Below are positions 23,369 to 32,348 of a DNA stretch of 64,000 bases, in pieces. Within the stretch, counting starts at the first letter, position 1; each line of letters opens with the position of its first letter. The notes under the pieces are model-generated. The model saw nothing but the letters and a program-made list of their open reading frames with translations, searched no databases and had not been told where the DNA came from. The DNA is from Haliotis asinina (Eukaryota; Mollusca; Gastropoda; Lepetellida; Haliotidae). The stretch covers positions 25,498,249 through 25,562,248 of the forward strand of contig NC_090283.1 in the NCBI RefSeq assembly GCF_037392515.1. Reading direction: 5' to 3'. The position numbers and the translations under genes are program-made.

Positions 23369-24010
23369 CACGTTTATATCAATGAAGCAGTTTAACGTGA
23401 ACCGCCTACGATCTCTTTGGTGTTCATAATAAAGGCTTGCTGGGCTTTTTGTATTCCCTGTGCTATGTACTTTTTTTTTCTCGTCCTCGCTGATAGCAGA
23501 CTTACGAGACTTAGATCGAATATCTTGTTTCATTCCGTTATATTTTTTGAGTTCAGAGAGGATTGAACTAAACTCCTCTTCTGAGATCTTACTATCAGAG
23601 AGTGCCGTGGAAATACGCTCACTCACTGTGTTCAGCTTTGCTTCAGCCAGAACCCTGATCTCGTCGTGTTTCAATGCCTTACGATGCAGTCTGCGTGATA
23701 CTAACTTAAGCGCCAACCCTAACACCCCCGCTATCCCAGCTGTTATTTCAAAACCTAGCACTATAGGTGCAGCCACGATGGTGGTTAACAACCCAACACC
23801 TGCCGCCCCTAGTCCCATGCTGGTTGCCATAAGGGCAGTGTCAGCCCCATCCACGATATTGAAAGCTCTATTGTACTTCTTACATAGTGCTTTCCGCGTG
23901 TCACGGTCTTGTTCTAGTTGACGTTTCACATCACATAACTGCCTCAAGCGGAACCCATCTACGGTTTCCAACGTCTTCGCTACTTCCTCTACGACTGGGT
24001 ACAGACCCAT
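23363..24010 (-). CDS. Polinton membrane protein, 215 aa
   Basis: A Polinton-associated protein of unknown function. After an amphipathic N-terminus with a Gln/Arg-rich helix (residues 20-50), two adjacent Gly/Ala-rich hydrophobic segments (about 60-82 and 83-103) look like a transmembrane hairpin. They are followed by a basic 'KLVSRRLHRKALKHDEIRVL' region and a helical, charged C-terminal half. The stop codon lies inside the left inverted repeat, so the gene reaches the very end of the element. It is the last gene of a minus-strand block and starts 2 bp after the stop of its upstream neighbour. A virion-membrane or minor structural role is inference. Confidence 0.75.
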   Translation of the reverse strand: MGLYPVVEEVAKTLETVDGFRLRQLCDVKRQLEQDRDTRKALCKKYNRAFNIVDGADTALMATSMGLGAAGVGLLTTIVAAPIVLGFEITAGIAGVLGLALKLVSRRLHRKALKHDEIRVLAEAKLNTVSERISTALSDSKISEEEFSSILSELKKYNGMKQDIRSKSRKSAISEDEKKKVHSTGNTKSPASLYYEHQRDRRRFTLNCFIDINVY

Positions 24011-24011
24011 C

Positions 24012-24719
24012 CTATAATATATATTTTGAAAGATATTTTAATTGGGTTTCAGTTAATACTCTATCAATGTATTTGAAACCTACAAGTTCTAGACTACTAC
24101 TCAGGGTAATAGGTGAGAGGCTAATAGACTTTCCTGTTGAAAAAAAAGCCCCACTGAGGCTTATTAAGCTGGTTATAGGACCCGTGGGGGTATCCTGTTG
24201 TATAACAATACGGCAATATTGATCTAAGTGATCGATAAACCAGTGTATAAACACCCCGGGTAATAATTGGTGTAAGCTTGAGAGTTTTAACTGATCAGCA
24301 TACATAAAGATAACTTCTATGATGAGTGTGTAGGGGGAGGATATTTTATAATCTTGATCCGGGATTAAATAATTACTGATAAATGTTAATTTATTGTTTG
24401 GCACAGCACTTAACCCATTTGTTTCGGGGTCCAAACCTATCGGAGATTCTAAGTAATTCTCCGGGGGGATGAAATCCCCGGCCCAGATGCCATTATTACT
24501 AATCTTAGTGACAACCCCAGTTTTGTCCATTGTGACATAAGGTGAGGCGAATGTTAAGTTGATCAACCATTTGGGCTCTTTTAAATCTGATAACGACACC
24601 AGCCTGTACACGTTGTCTTTGAAGTGCAGGATGTATAATTCATCTTCCTCACCAGGCTGATCGAATCCCTCCGTATCTCCCAGGTCGTTAAGCGTAGTGT
24701 TGGGATGATGACTGGTCAT
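24012..24719 (-). CDS. Polinton paralogue pair, shorter member (235 aa, unknown)
   Basis: Not a family I recognise. Its N-terminus (residues 10-40, 'LNDLGDTEGFDQPG') matches that of its neighbour ('ISDLGDTRGFDAPG'). Both continue with a hydrophobic-alternating segment, a middle 'NLTFASPYVTMDKTG'-like strand that matches 'NIRLVSPYVFTDNKD' in the neighbour, and a similar C-terminal 'LVGFKYIDRVLTETQLKYLS'. The pair therefore arose by tandem duplication. Predicted mostly beta-rich with no signal peptide or membrane span. A position next to the penton-like gene suggests a capsid accessory or fibre-like role, which is inference. Confidence 0.7.
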   Translation of the reverse strand: MTSHHPNTTLNDLGDTEGFDQPGEEDELYILHFKDNVYRLVSLSDLKEPKWLINLTFASPYVTMDKTGVVTKISNNGIWAGDFIPPENYLESPIGLDPETNGLSAVPNNKLTFISNYLIPDQDYKISSPYTLIIEVIFMYADQLKLSSLHQLLPGVFIHWFIDHLDQYCRIVIQQDTPTGPITSLISLSGAFFSTGKSISLSPITLSSSLELVGFKYIDRVLTETQLKYLSKYIL

Positions 24720-24729
24720 TATTATACTA

Positions 24730-25644
24730 TTACGATATAATTTCCAACTGGTTTTTTGATAATAATTCAGGGGTGAACTTCATACCCATGAAGTGTATGT
24801 TGGCAGGCAGGAAGATATTGGTTAGTGATATCTTGTTTTCCACGATCACGTTGACCCCCTGCAGACTGGTGTTGGAGTCAGAACCCACCCGCACGTAAAC
24901 GTTACAAACTTGATACTGGTGTCGTTTCACCCACCCGAGTTTGATCCCCTTCACTATCTCAATATTATTCCCCGATGGTTCCCCTAGGTAGACTTTGATG
25001 ATCAGTGTTGAGTTTGCCAGCAGACTCTCTAGTATACTGACCACGCCTTCGAATTCAGACACCAACTGCAATTTCACGTTTTGTATGGTCGGTTTACTCG
25101 ATAGCATATGAGCTGCCATAGTGTCGAGTGGGCTGATGACTATGCTACGTCTCTGAGTTGGGACGTAAGCCACGAGTATGGTTCCATTGTTCACGACTTT
25201 GTTTAGGTGGTTGTCTTTGTTATCCGTGAACACGTAGGGAGAGACGAGTCTAATATTGAGAAACCAGTCGTCGTTATCGGGTAACAACACCCACTTGTCA
25301 TCTTCGGTGAAGACGAGCATATATGGCTTGTTTCGGGCGACGGTAGTGCTCTCAACATCGTCTAAGTCGAACAGTTTACCCCCGAACGATGGGTATATTA
25401 TCCAATTATTATCACCGGTGTTGACAAGGGAGTACTTAGTGTTGACTGTTGCTCTTGTGGTATCTATCATATCACTTAAGGCTCCACCGGAGGTGACTTC
25501 AACGCGTTTGTAAATGTTGTTTTTCAGTTGAAATGCGTACGATGTACCATCTACTCCGGGGGCGTCGAAACCGCGCGTGTCTCCGAGGTCGGAGATCCCG
25601 ATATTGACGCATTTTTTCACTCCGGGCCCTTGTGCGCTGGTCAT
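24730..25644 (-). CDS. Polinton paralogue pair, longer member (304 aa, unknown)
   Basis: Tandem paralogue of the downstream 235-aa gene, sharing the GDTxGFDxPG N-terminal motif, the central SPYV strand and a 'MGMKFTPELLSKNQL' C-terminus. An extra 70 residues fall in the middle. Beta-rich, no membrane span. Its ATG overlaps the TGA of the upstream penton-like gene as ATGA (25641-25644), which points to coupled translation or a shared transcript with that gene. Confidence 0.72.
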   Translation of the reverse strand: MTSAQGPGVKKCVNIGISDLGDTRGFDAPGVDGTSYAFQLKNNIYKRVEVTSGGALSDMIDTTRATVNTKYSLVNTGDNNWIIYPSFGGKLFDLDDVESTTVARNKPYMLVFTEDDKWVLLPDNDDWFLNIRLVSPYVFTDNKDNHLNKVVNNGTILVAYVPTQRRSIVISPLDTMAAHMLSSKPTIQNVKLQLVSEFEGVVSILESLLANSTLIIKVYLGEPSGNNIEIVKGIKLGWVKRHQYQVCNVYVRVGSDSNTSLQGVNVIVENKISLTNIFLPANIHFMGMKFTPELLSKNQLEIIS

Positions 25645-26294
25645 TTTACATGAAGCGTTAAACTGAGGTATCCTATATTTACAGGATTATGATTTATATC
25701 TAACACCGATATTGTCAGCTCAGGTATGTTGCCCTGGGTTAATTTTTTATACTGCCGTGGTGAAAACGACTCGGTTCTACCGTCGTTGTATTTCTCAGTT
25801 TTCACCGGCACTGCTCTCAGTATAGTGGAAGGGTGACCTCCTTGAATGTTGTACGTTGTGCTCACCTGACCGAGATGAATGTACAGCTCTCGGTACGGTA
25901 CTAGGTCGGGTAACTTCGTGCCTGTGACGGTTGTTGTTGGTTTTATCTCGTCAGGAGACATACCGAGTATCCTCGCTAATGGTCGGCCTAGCCTCAAGGG
26001 GTTTCTTCCATTGTTGATTAACACCACTGTGCCGTTTGAGTCGTTCATCTTGAGTTCGGCTCCCAGGGGTTTGAAGACCTCGTCGTTTAGAGAGCACACG
26101 CTGTAGTAGCCGTCAGTTATCTGGCTGCGAGTTCCACTGACGAACAGCTTATTGTTGCTGATATTGATGTTAGTCCATTGCGGTAGGTAGGTGATATCGC
26201 AGAGTGCGACCTCGAGTTGGCCTGACGTGTTATCGATCGCGTGCGTCAGCTGAACGGCCTCACCGCTCGTTATTCCTGGAAGTGTTATGTACAT
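25641..26294 (-). CDS. Penton-like minor capsid protein (217 aa)
   Basis: Probable single-jelly-roll minor capsid (penton) protein of the Polinton virion. The opening 'MYITLPG', the 'LEVALCDITYLPQWTNI' strand (residues 27-43) and the closing 'IPELTISVLDINHNPVN...LSLTLHV' fit the pattern of Polinton penton proteins and their copies in invertebrate genomes. About 217 residues suits one jelly roll. First gene of the leftward block, divergent from the next gene across a 37-bp TATA-rich gap. The assignment rests on motif resemblance and position; a structure comparison would settle it. Confidence 0.65.
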   Translation of the reverse strand: MYITLPGITSGEAVQLTHAIDNTSGQLEVALCDITYLPQWTNINISNNKLFVSGTRSQITDGYYSVCSLNDEVFKPLGAELKMNDSNGTVVLINNGRNPLRLGRPLARILGMSPDEIKPTTTVTGTKLPDLVPYRELYIHLGQVSTTYNIQGGHPSTILRAVPVKTEKYNDGRTESFSPRQYKKLTQGNIPELTISVLDINHNPVNIGYLSLTLHVK

Positions 26295-26331
26295 GTTAGA
26301 GTATATATACTCATTATATAAGAGTTTTAAA
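26295..26331. promoter_or_regulatory. Divergent TATA-rich gap
   Basis: The 37 bp between two divergent genes contains the palindrome 'agagtatatatactc' (26298-26312) and a second TATATA (26315-26320). A bidirectional core promoter is the simplest reading. Confidence 0.5.
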
Positions 26332-27660
26332 ATGTTGTTTTACCCTAAACTGGACGTAGATTTCTCCCCGATGAAGATCGTGGTTGCTCCTGAGTTGTAT
26401 TTCAATGCCCAGCTTTTAGATGTGTTCGATAAGTATAAGCTTTCGGTGACTAACATCAAGGCAGTCCACGCTTGGTTCAACAACCCTATGCAGTTCTGGC
26501 AGAATCAATAAAACTTTGCTGTGTGGTGCGCTACAACAGGGTGTGGTGTGACATTGGCCGACACTCGACGTGGACCGCTGAGTCAGTCTGTGTTCAAGTT
26601 CCACGTGTACTACCAGGTCAGACGTATCCTTAAAGAGATCAGCGCCCCCCTCCCACAGGACAAAGCGTGGGACGCAACAAACAACCCGTATGATAGACGG
26701 GTCTACGAACGTATTTGCAATGAATTCGAAATAAACCCTAAGACGGATTGGCGTTTGCCGGGGCTGAACCACGGGTTGGGTATTCCTTACAGCGATGGGC
26801 TCTCAGTAAAAGCATTTAAGAAAGATTTACTAACAAACTTTATGAAACGAAAAATGTTTAGTACTGAGAATTTTTTCCATGCATTAGATGATATTGTTCC
26901 TAAACCTACCAAATATGGACCGAAACCAGTGAAAGATGCAAGTGAGGATTTAATGAAACGAGGTATACTTAGGCAGGACTTTGCTTTATCGAGTAATGAA
27001 TGGAGGGATGATCGTATGGACTTTGAAGGTGGTGTTGCTTTCACAATCCAGAAAGTGGAGCAGTCAACCGCAGACGGGTGGAAAATGTTTATGTTGGACA
27101 AGTCGAAAGGATTCACTCGTGCCGGGGTAGTCAGGTTGAACGACTCGATTCGAACGTACGTGTGGGCGCTGTTGGGTGCGCAGTCTATGACGCGTTCCAA
27201 CATCCTCGGTAAGGGAACTGCTTACGACGCTCAGAAACAGTTCGTTTCCAACGTTGAGGATGCTATCAATTCTCCAGTTGATCTCCCGCGGGCCATCGAA
27301 CGCTACCAAAACGTGTTAGAATACGCCAGATCGAAAGTCAATTACGTGTTCGGCGTGGGGTTGTACATGGCTCCGAGTGATATGCAACTGAGAGTAAAAA
27401 AAGTGGTGGGTTATAACAACAAAATAGTCATAGCCACGAAGGATCAAAAGTTGGGTATCAACCCCGATATTAACACCACCTATATCCCACACATCCCACC
27501 ACGTGAAACGGGTATAGTGACGTCACCCCCGGAGTCTAAAGTTCATGTGGAGGTACCCCCCACACACTCTCATATTCAGGCTCAGCAGCATATTGATAGT
27601 AAAACAGCCCTGGTGGTTGGTGGGGTAGCTTTGGGACTTATTTGGTTAAAGATTTTTTAG
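26332..27660 (+). pseudogene. Polinton conserved protein, C-terminal anchor; one nonsense codon
   Basis: One frame of 443 codons broken by TAA at 26509-26511 (codon 60). The downstream part opens with 'WCATTGCGVTL', has a conserved 'GFTRAGVVRLNDSIRTYVWALLGAQ' type core, and ends with Pro/His-rich sequence and a C-terminal hydrophobic anchor (27604-27657, 'ALVVGGVALGLIWL'). I associate this family with Polintons of aquatic invertebrates but know no function. The membrane anchor and size suggest a structural or virion protein. It overlaps the end of the opposite-strand gene by 23 bp, tail to tail. Confidence 0.7.
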
Positions 27661-28795
27661 CCGCTACGTACACCAGACCCGCCACGGCGACGATGGCTGC
27701 CCACAGGTTTTGACTGAGCCACATGGCAGTTTTAGATAGAGCGCTCAACAACCATGAGACGATGCTACCCAGGATGCCGGGAAGGGCTTCGGCGGCTTTA
27801 CCAGCCAGTTTAGCTAGGCCTTCCCCGAGTTTTTTTATCCAGTCTTTAACACCACCGCCTGTGGGAGTTCCCCCGCCGGTAGGTGTGGGGGTTCCCCCTG
27901 TTAGTGACACCACCAGGGTTGATATGATGAAACCCAATGCAGTCAGAATGCTGGCGATGGTGATCCCTTGCTCCCGGAACAATATCCGAATCCTGTTGGC
28001 TAAAGTTGTATCCTCGTTCAGTATTCTATCGATTGTTTCCCGAATGCGACTGATCTGTGATCGAAGCTGTTCACGATTCGAGGAAGCGGATTCCAATCGT
28101 GTACGTCTCTCGTCTTCTAAATCACGTAGTCATTCATTGATACGACGCTTCATATCATCGTTTTCAGTTTCGTTGAGTTTGGTTTTTTCCCTAGCGATGT
28201 GCTCGTCGATTTCGTTCAGTTTCCCCATGTTGTTCACGAGTTCTCCACGCACGCGTTTCACGGCTTCGTCTAAGCCGCGCAGTTCCCTTACCGGAAAGTC
28301 AAACCCCGGTAACGGTTTGTCCCAGTAGGTGCTCAACAGTTTTTCTATGCTGTCCGAGGCTTCTGTAGCACGCTGTGGTGTCATTTCATCTCTAGTGGTG
28401 AGGTGGGATCTGGTAGCTTGCAGATCTTCAACAACGGCCTTAGGTATTGCACCACCGTAATTATGCATGTTTAGATTTTCACGGATAAATTTGACACCAT
28501 AGCATCTGGCTAGAGTTGACAAGGCCAGTGGTTCTTTAGTGCGCGTGTTAAAGATGTAAATCTTTTTGTTAGACTTAAGGCGTAGAACACCCTTTTTATC
28601 AATCAAAAAATTATTATAGTCTCGACCCTGTGGTTCAACGTAGTTTTTATCTCTTCTTAAACTTTCGTAATAATCATTTACCGTTGTTTCCAAAAGTTCT
28701 TGGCTCAATGGCGAACTAGTAAATGAGGTCTCCTGCACATCGGATGCCTGGGCACTATCGTCCCACATCTCATCCATAGGTATGTCTTCATCCAT
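27638..28795 (-). pseudogene. Polinton coiled-coil/membrane protein; one nonsense codon
   Basis: One frame of 385 codons split by TGA at 28130-28132. The N-terminal 221 residues are acidic and then a globular region, ending in a charged coiled coil (from about residue 150). After the stop the coil continues ('LRSQISRIRETIDRIL'), followed by hydrophobic 'TIASILTALGFIISTLVVSL', a Gly/Pro/Thr-rich hinge built from the G5-C5 palindrome, and two C-terminal hydrophobic helices. The C-terminal half resembles a protein widespread in Polinton-bearing invertebrates; function unknown. CGA to TGA is a plausible origin of the stop. Confidence 0.7.
27861..27898 (-). repeat. G5-C5 palindrome, two adjacent copies
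   Basis: Read on the minus strand: GGGGGAACCCCCACACC (27882-27898) and a degenerate GGCGGGGGAACTCCCAC. They encode the Gly/Thr/Pro-rich hinge of the coiled-coil/membrane gene. Spacer is 2 nt instead of 3. Confidence 0.7.
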
Positions 28796-28832
28796 TATTT
28801 AGTATTAAAATATATTTTATTTATATATAACA
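28796..28832. promoter_or_regulatory. Divergent TATA-rich gap before the capsid gene
   Basis: 37 bp of almost pure A/T between divergent starts, including 'tatatttt' and 'tttatatataac', the latter ending 4 bp before the capsid ATG. It matches the other divergent gap in length and composition, so a shared bidirectional promoter design is likely. Confidence 0.5.
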
Positions 28833-30089
28833 ATGTACGGCAGAAAATTAGATCCTTTCAGAAGATTGAGAGAGCCATTAGGAGCCAGAGCCGTGCGTCA
28901 GTCGGTGACCATCACCAATAATCCCAGCAAGATAGACCAGAATCAAACTCTGCTGGTTAGATTTCCAAACCTTGGTGAGAATGACCTCATTGTACCAGGC
29001 ACTGTTCGACTGGCGTTCAATATCACGTTGACCTCCGACAACGACAAACGCGAGCTAGTGCGGAACGTGGGGCGAGCCATCATCAAGAAAACGACCGTCA
29101 AGATCAGCGGTAACGAGGTGCTGAGCATCGACGACAGCGACGTGTTTCACTGCTACAAGGATCTCTGGAAAAACGAGAGAGAACGAGTCAATGATGTGTA
29201 CCAGGGCATCAGCAAATCAACCCGGGCGCGCATAGGATACGTCTTCACGCAAGACCAGCAAGACAAGCTATCGGACGGTGAAAAGGCCATCGCTCTAGCA
29301 TACGGGAATCGATTCTGCGTGCCGCTAGACTTCGAGTTGCTCACGGGACACGCGCCGTTTTACCAGGCCGCGCTGGGTAATAGGCTCGAATACGAGCTCA
29401 CGTTTAACGACTATAGCAAAGTAGTGCGTACACCGAACGGTGATGAGGCCAGTTATGCCATAGACAACATCTCTCTGGAGTTCGACATGGTCACTAGCCC
29501 GGAGCTGGCCAGGCAGGTTCGAAGTCAGTACTCTGGGAAGATGGCTATACTGTACGATCGCGTACTGAGACATAGATCAGTCGTGCGAGATAAGAGCGAC
29601 ACTGTGTGGAATATCAACCTGAACGTGCCGGCGCGATCGATGAAAGGTATCCTGGTCGTACCCGTGGAGGATTACGATCCATTCCGGAGGGACAGCGAGA
29701 AGATTTTCAACCCCGAGATTGAAAAGGTGGAAGTGACCATCGAGGGCGTGCCCAACCAGCTGTTCAGTCATGGTATGAGACCACACCAGCAGTGGGATGA
29801 GATAAAAAAACTACCAGTGGGGGATTATATAACAAAGGACCTGGACCTCGGCTCCGTGCAGATTGGTGAATACCTGACCACCAAGTACGCCCTATGGTTG
29901 GACATGCGATCCACGGATGATGATAAACTGCACGGCAGCGGGCGCCGTATAGATAACGGCAGCGAAGGGATAACCATCCAGATTACTAAGAAGGCTCAAA
30001 CCGCTGGTAAGTTGAAATTATATCTGTACGTTATTATGGACGCGCAACTTAATATAGACAATGGGAGATTCGTGCAAGCCATCTACTAG
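28833..30089 (+). CDS. MCP: Major capsid protein, double jelly roll (418 aa)
   Basis: Encodes the Polinton hexon-like capsid protein. It opens with a basic segment (residues 3-22), then 'TLLVRFPNLGENDLIVPGT' and 'RNVGRAIIKKTTVKISGNEV', both typical of Polinton/adintovirus major capsid proteins. Alternating beta strands run to the end, and the C-terminus 'LKLYLYVIMDAQLNIDNGRFVQ' fits the second jelly roll. The length is in the usual Polinton range and the frame is intact. It is the best preserved gene, with higher GC than the small genes downstream. The 3' end overlaps the ATPase start by 29 bp. Confidence 0.9.
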   Translation: MYGRKLDPFRRLREPLGARAVRQSVTITNNPSKIDQNQTLLVRFPNLGENDLIVPGTVRLAFNITLTSDNDKRELVRNVGRAIIKKTTVKISGNEVLSIDDSDVFHCYKDLWKNERERVNDVYQGISKSTRARIGYVFTQDQQDKLSDGEKAIALAYGNRFCVPLDFELLTGHAPFYQAALGNRLEYELTFNDYSKVVRTPNGDEASYAIDNISLEFDMVTSPELARQVRSQYSGKMAILYDRVLRHRSVVRDKSDTVWNINLNVPARSMKGILVVPVEDYDPFRRDSEKIFNPEIEKVEVTIEGVPNQLFSHGMRPHQQWDEIKKLPVGDYITKDLDLGSVQIGEYLTTKYALWLDMRSTDDDKLHGSGRRIDNGSEGITIQITKKAQTAGKLKLYLYVIMDAQLNIDNGRFVQAIY

Positions 30090-30705
30090 TGGGGGAGACC
30101 CCCACACCCCCCTGGGGTTACCCACTGACCCACACTGCGCTATCATATGCGGGCAGACTGGCTGTGGGAAGACCGTTTTCGTGTTGGATATGTTGGAGGG
30201 TTACTACAAGGATGTGTTCGATAACATCGTTATCATGTGCCCTACTCTGAGCATGAATAAAACGTACGCGCGACCTTGGGTGATGACGGACCCGGACGTA
30301 CACAAAATCGACCCTGGAACACGCCTGCAGGACTGGTTGAAAGCTCTTCACGAGAAATTTAAAGGGGAACCGACGCTGTTTATACTGGACGACTGCAGCG
30401 CTAATCGCGAGATAACAAAAAAGAGAGACATGCTATCGTACCTGGCCTTCTCCGGCCGGCATGCAAATCACAGCGTCTGGGTGCTAACGCAGAAGTTCAA
30501 CTCGGTGTTGAAAGACCTCAGGGAGCAGACGCGATGGGTGGCCTTATTTCACTGCAAGGACAGGGATTCGTTCGAGGAGTGTTTGAGAGAGAACGATGTG
30601 ATGAGTAAATTAGAACGGGAACGGGTGAAGAAACAGCTCGCTGAAACTAAACACGCTAAGCTCGTGCTCAAGACCGACCAACCAGTAGCATATATAGTAT
30701 GCTAA
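30061..30705 (+). CDS. Genome-packaging ATPase, A32/FtsK-HerA type (214 aa)
   Basis: P-loop ATPase that drives DNA into the capsid. Walker A is GQTGCGKT (residues 31-38) and Walker B is LFILDDC (106-112), followed by a 'SGRHANHSVWVLTQ' sensor-like strand. Short C-terminus, intact. The start inside the capsid gene keeps both in one transcription unit. The N-terminal 'SGGDPHTPLG' comes from a copy of the G5-C5 palindrome at 30091-30110, which lengthens the leader before the ATPase fold. Confidence 0.92.
   Translation: MGDSCKPSTSGGDPHTPLGLPTDPHCAIICGQTGCGKTVFVLDMLEGYYKDVFDNIVIMCPTLSMNKTYARPWVMTDPDVHKIDPGTRLQDWLKALHEKFKGEPTLFILDDCSANREITKKRDMLSYLAFSGRHANHSVWVLTQKFNSVLKDLREQTRWVALFHCKDRDSFEECLRENDVMSKLERERVKKQLAETKHAKLVLKTDQPVAYIVC
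30091..30110 (+). repeat. G5-C5 palindrome in the ATPase gene
   Basis: GGGGGAGACCCCCACACCCC: a 5-bp inverted repeat with 3-nt spacer followed by ACACC. Lies in the ATPase leader just after the capsid stop codon. Confidence 0.7.
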
Positions 30706-30766
30706 AGCTAAGCAAAGCTAAGCAAAGCTAAGCAAAGCTAAGCTAAAGCTAAGCAAAGCTAAGCAT
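30701..30766 (+). repeat. 10-bp tandem repeat AAGCTAAGCA, about six units
   Basis: Starts inside the ATPase stop codon region and fills the gap to the next gene, with one 11-bp unit. A TATA-like 'catatag' follows. It could be a regulatory array or replication slippage. Confidence 0.85.
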
Positions 30767-30880
30767 ATAGCTATGATATTTGAAGTATTTGTCGTGTGCA
30801 ACTTAACCTTCATTTCTCTGTGTTTTGTCTGCATCGGGTATTATATAGTTAAAACTAAATCTTACTTATTATATTATAAG

Positions 30881-31453
30881 ATGGAGTGTGAGGAATTGCT
30901 CGAACAGTTGGGGGAATCCCCCACACCCACTGATGACAAGCGAGAGAAACTGGTGGCGTTGGCTGTTGGCGGCAAAGCCAAACATTACTTTGGAGACTAC
31001 ACTCCAGATAAAATTCACAAAATGTCAGCCGAAGAAATCGATAAGCTGTACGCTAGATACGAGTCCCGGCTCGGAGCAGAAATGACAAAGACAATAGGAT
31101 CGGCTATGACCCAGATATACACCGGTATTGTGTCATACTTCTTTCCCATTCCACCAGAGCGCCGACTTTACCTGTGGGAAGACCTCGAGAAAGACCCTTT
31201 TATCGAACACGCCGTGAGCTCTATCAGCTGCGGGCTGTACCACAAATATGGCATGTTGTTGGCTCCAGTGACGGCGGCGATTATCACAGCAAAACATTGT
31301 CAATTTGAGAGAAAGAATAATAATAATAGTATAAATGGATGCTGCACAGGAAACCCCAGTGGACACAGTGAGTCCCGAGGTGACGGTGGAGACCCCACCC
31401 CCAACAGTGACGGTGGAAACCCCTTCAACAGTAACCAGACAGAAGAATCCTAA
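30881..31453 (+). CDS. Polinton conserved protein of unknown role (190 aa)
   Basis: Helical protein: an acidic start, 'GKAKHYFGDYTPDKIHKMSAEEIDKLYARYESRLGAEM', a hydrophobic patch 'IYTGIVSYFFPI' and 'YGMLLAPVTAAIITAKHC' near the end. I know this family only as a Polinton-associated protein. I prefer ATG 30881, which follows a TATA-like run (30868-30878). An in-frame ATG at 30773 would add a 36-residue hydrophobic leader. The last 40 codons overlap the next gene in another frame and are low complexity. A G5-C5 palindrome encodes residues 10-16. Confidence 0.72.
   Translation: MECEELLEQLGESPTPTDDKREKLVALAVGGKAKHYFGDYTPDKIHKMSAEEIDKLYARYESRLGAEMTKTIGSAMTQIYTGIVSYFFPIPPERRLYLWEDLEKDPFIEHAVSSISCGLYHKYGMLLAPVTAAIITAKHCQFERKNNNNSINGCCTGNPSGHSESRGDGGDPTPNSDGGNPFNSNQTEES
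30910..30928 (+). repeat. G5-C5 palindrome in the 190-aa gene
   Basis: GGGGGAATCCCCCACACCC near the N-terminus, encoding 'GESPTP'. Confidence 0.7.
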
Positions 31454-31646
31454 GAGAGTAGCTGCCGGTAAAAAACGGTGGTGTAACCAACATAAAGTGA
31501 CCAACCCAACCCGACTGTTGTTGGCTGTAGGCGTAACTGCTGCCTTGGCTATCTCGTGGTTATACGTAGGGGTACCCTCCCACAGTGAGCCACCACCCAA
31601 CAGTGAGCCCCCCACCCCCACGGTAGACCCGCATATCATGTTATAA
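31335..31646 (+). CDS. Small basic single-pass membrane protein (103 aa)
   Basis: Residues 1-34 are Pro/Thr/Val/Glu-rich and repetitive. A basic stretch 'RQKNPKRVAAGKKRWCNQHK' follows, then one transmembrane segment 'RLLLAVGVTAALAISWLYVG' (about 62-81) and a Pro/Ser-rich tail. The first 119 bp overlap the end of the upstream gene in another frame. The basic motif before a membrane span recalls virion proteins that bridge DNA and membrane, but that is speculation. Confidence 0.65.
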   Translation: MDAAQETPVDTVSPEVTVETPPPTVTVETPSTVTRQKNPKRVAAGKKRWCNQHKVTNPTRLLLAVGVTAALAISWLYVGVPSHSEPPPNSEPPTPTVDPHIML

Positions 31647-31673
31647 TTTAAATATTTTTATATCATATACATA

Positions 31674-31901
31674 ATGTCTGAGGGGAAAACGTTCGTCAAC
31701 GACGCATACCACGCCACAGTGGTCGCCAGTCTAGCCGTAGGGTATGCTCGGTTGACTAAAATGGTGCTTAAACAACCAACTATCAAGCTAGATTTCAACC
31801 TGCAGGATATGGGTATGCTCATAATGAACCTTGGTATGGCGATGGCCACAAAAGACATCCTAGTAAAACAAGGAATAATACCTGATAATATAATGAAATA
31901 A
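31674..31901 (+). CDS. Small conserved Polinton protein (75 aa)
   Basis: Compact, mostly helical, with a weakly hydrophobic segment 'YHATVVASLAVGYARLTKMV' and a C-terminal 'LGMAMATKDILVKQGIIP'. An AT-rich gap with 'ttatatcata' precedes it. The pattern is one I associate with Polintons, without a known function. Intact. Confidence 0.7.
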   Translation: MSEGKTFVNDAYHATVVASLAVGYARLTKMVLKQPTIKLDFNLQDMGMLIMNLGMAMATKDILVKQGIIPDNIMK

Positions 31902-31909
31902 ATATAGGG

Positions 31910-32329
31910 ATGGCCACGATAGCTGTGATGGCCGGTGGGGCGTTAGTGAATGCCCTGGCATTTTCCGGGAGTAATTTCCTCTTCTCGAAACTACGAGATG
32001 ATCACGCAATATAGGAAGAAAGGAAGCGGCACGATCTCGCTACTGAGAAATTACAAAGAGCACAGGCCGAGTACGCTAAAAAACGTCTCCAGAGGATCGA
32101 TTTTATTAATGAACAACTCACGCGTGAAAACCATGCCGTTCAAACATTCAACGATGTCGATGAAGCAATGAAAGAATACTACCTACTAACTGGTAAACGA
32201 TTGGAACCGCTTAATAAACCAACACTCGCTCAGTACTACACACCATCCAAGGGACAAATGAATCGTGAACTGGTCTTCATAGTGTTGGGTATAGCAGCTA
32301 CTGCGTTGGTTGCGAAGCAATTAAACTAA
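31910..32329 (+). pseudogene. Small Polinton protein with two hydrophobic ends; one nonsense codon
   Basis: A 139-codon frame starting 8 bp after the previous stop and broken by TAG at 32012-32014 (codon 35). The N-terminus is a hydrophobic Ala/Gly segment, the middle is a charged helix rich in Arg/Glu, and the C-terminus is a hydrophobic anchor ('LVFIVLGIAATALVA') followed by a Lys. The gene is easy to miss because of the stop. Same single-substitution damage pattern as three other genes in the element. Confidence 0.7.
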
Positions 32330-32348
32330 AATACCTATATAAGTAAAC

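Noticed and set aside
23460..23921. Plus-strand open frame opposite the Polinton membrane gene
   Set aside because: It is the antisense shadow of a better supported gene with membrane segments and a family pattern.
26509..26511. Programmed stop readthrough in Polinton genes
   Set aside because: The four interrupted genes use TAA, TGA, TAG and TAA with no shared downstream context, and the other genes lack it; point decay is simpler.
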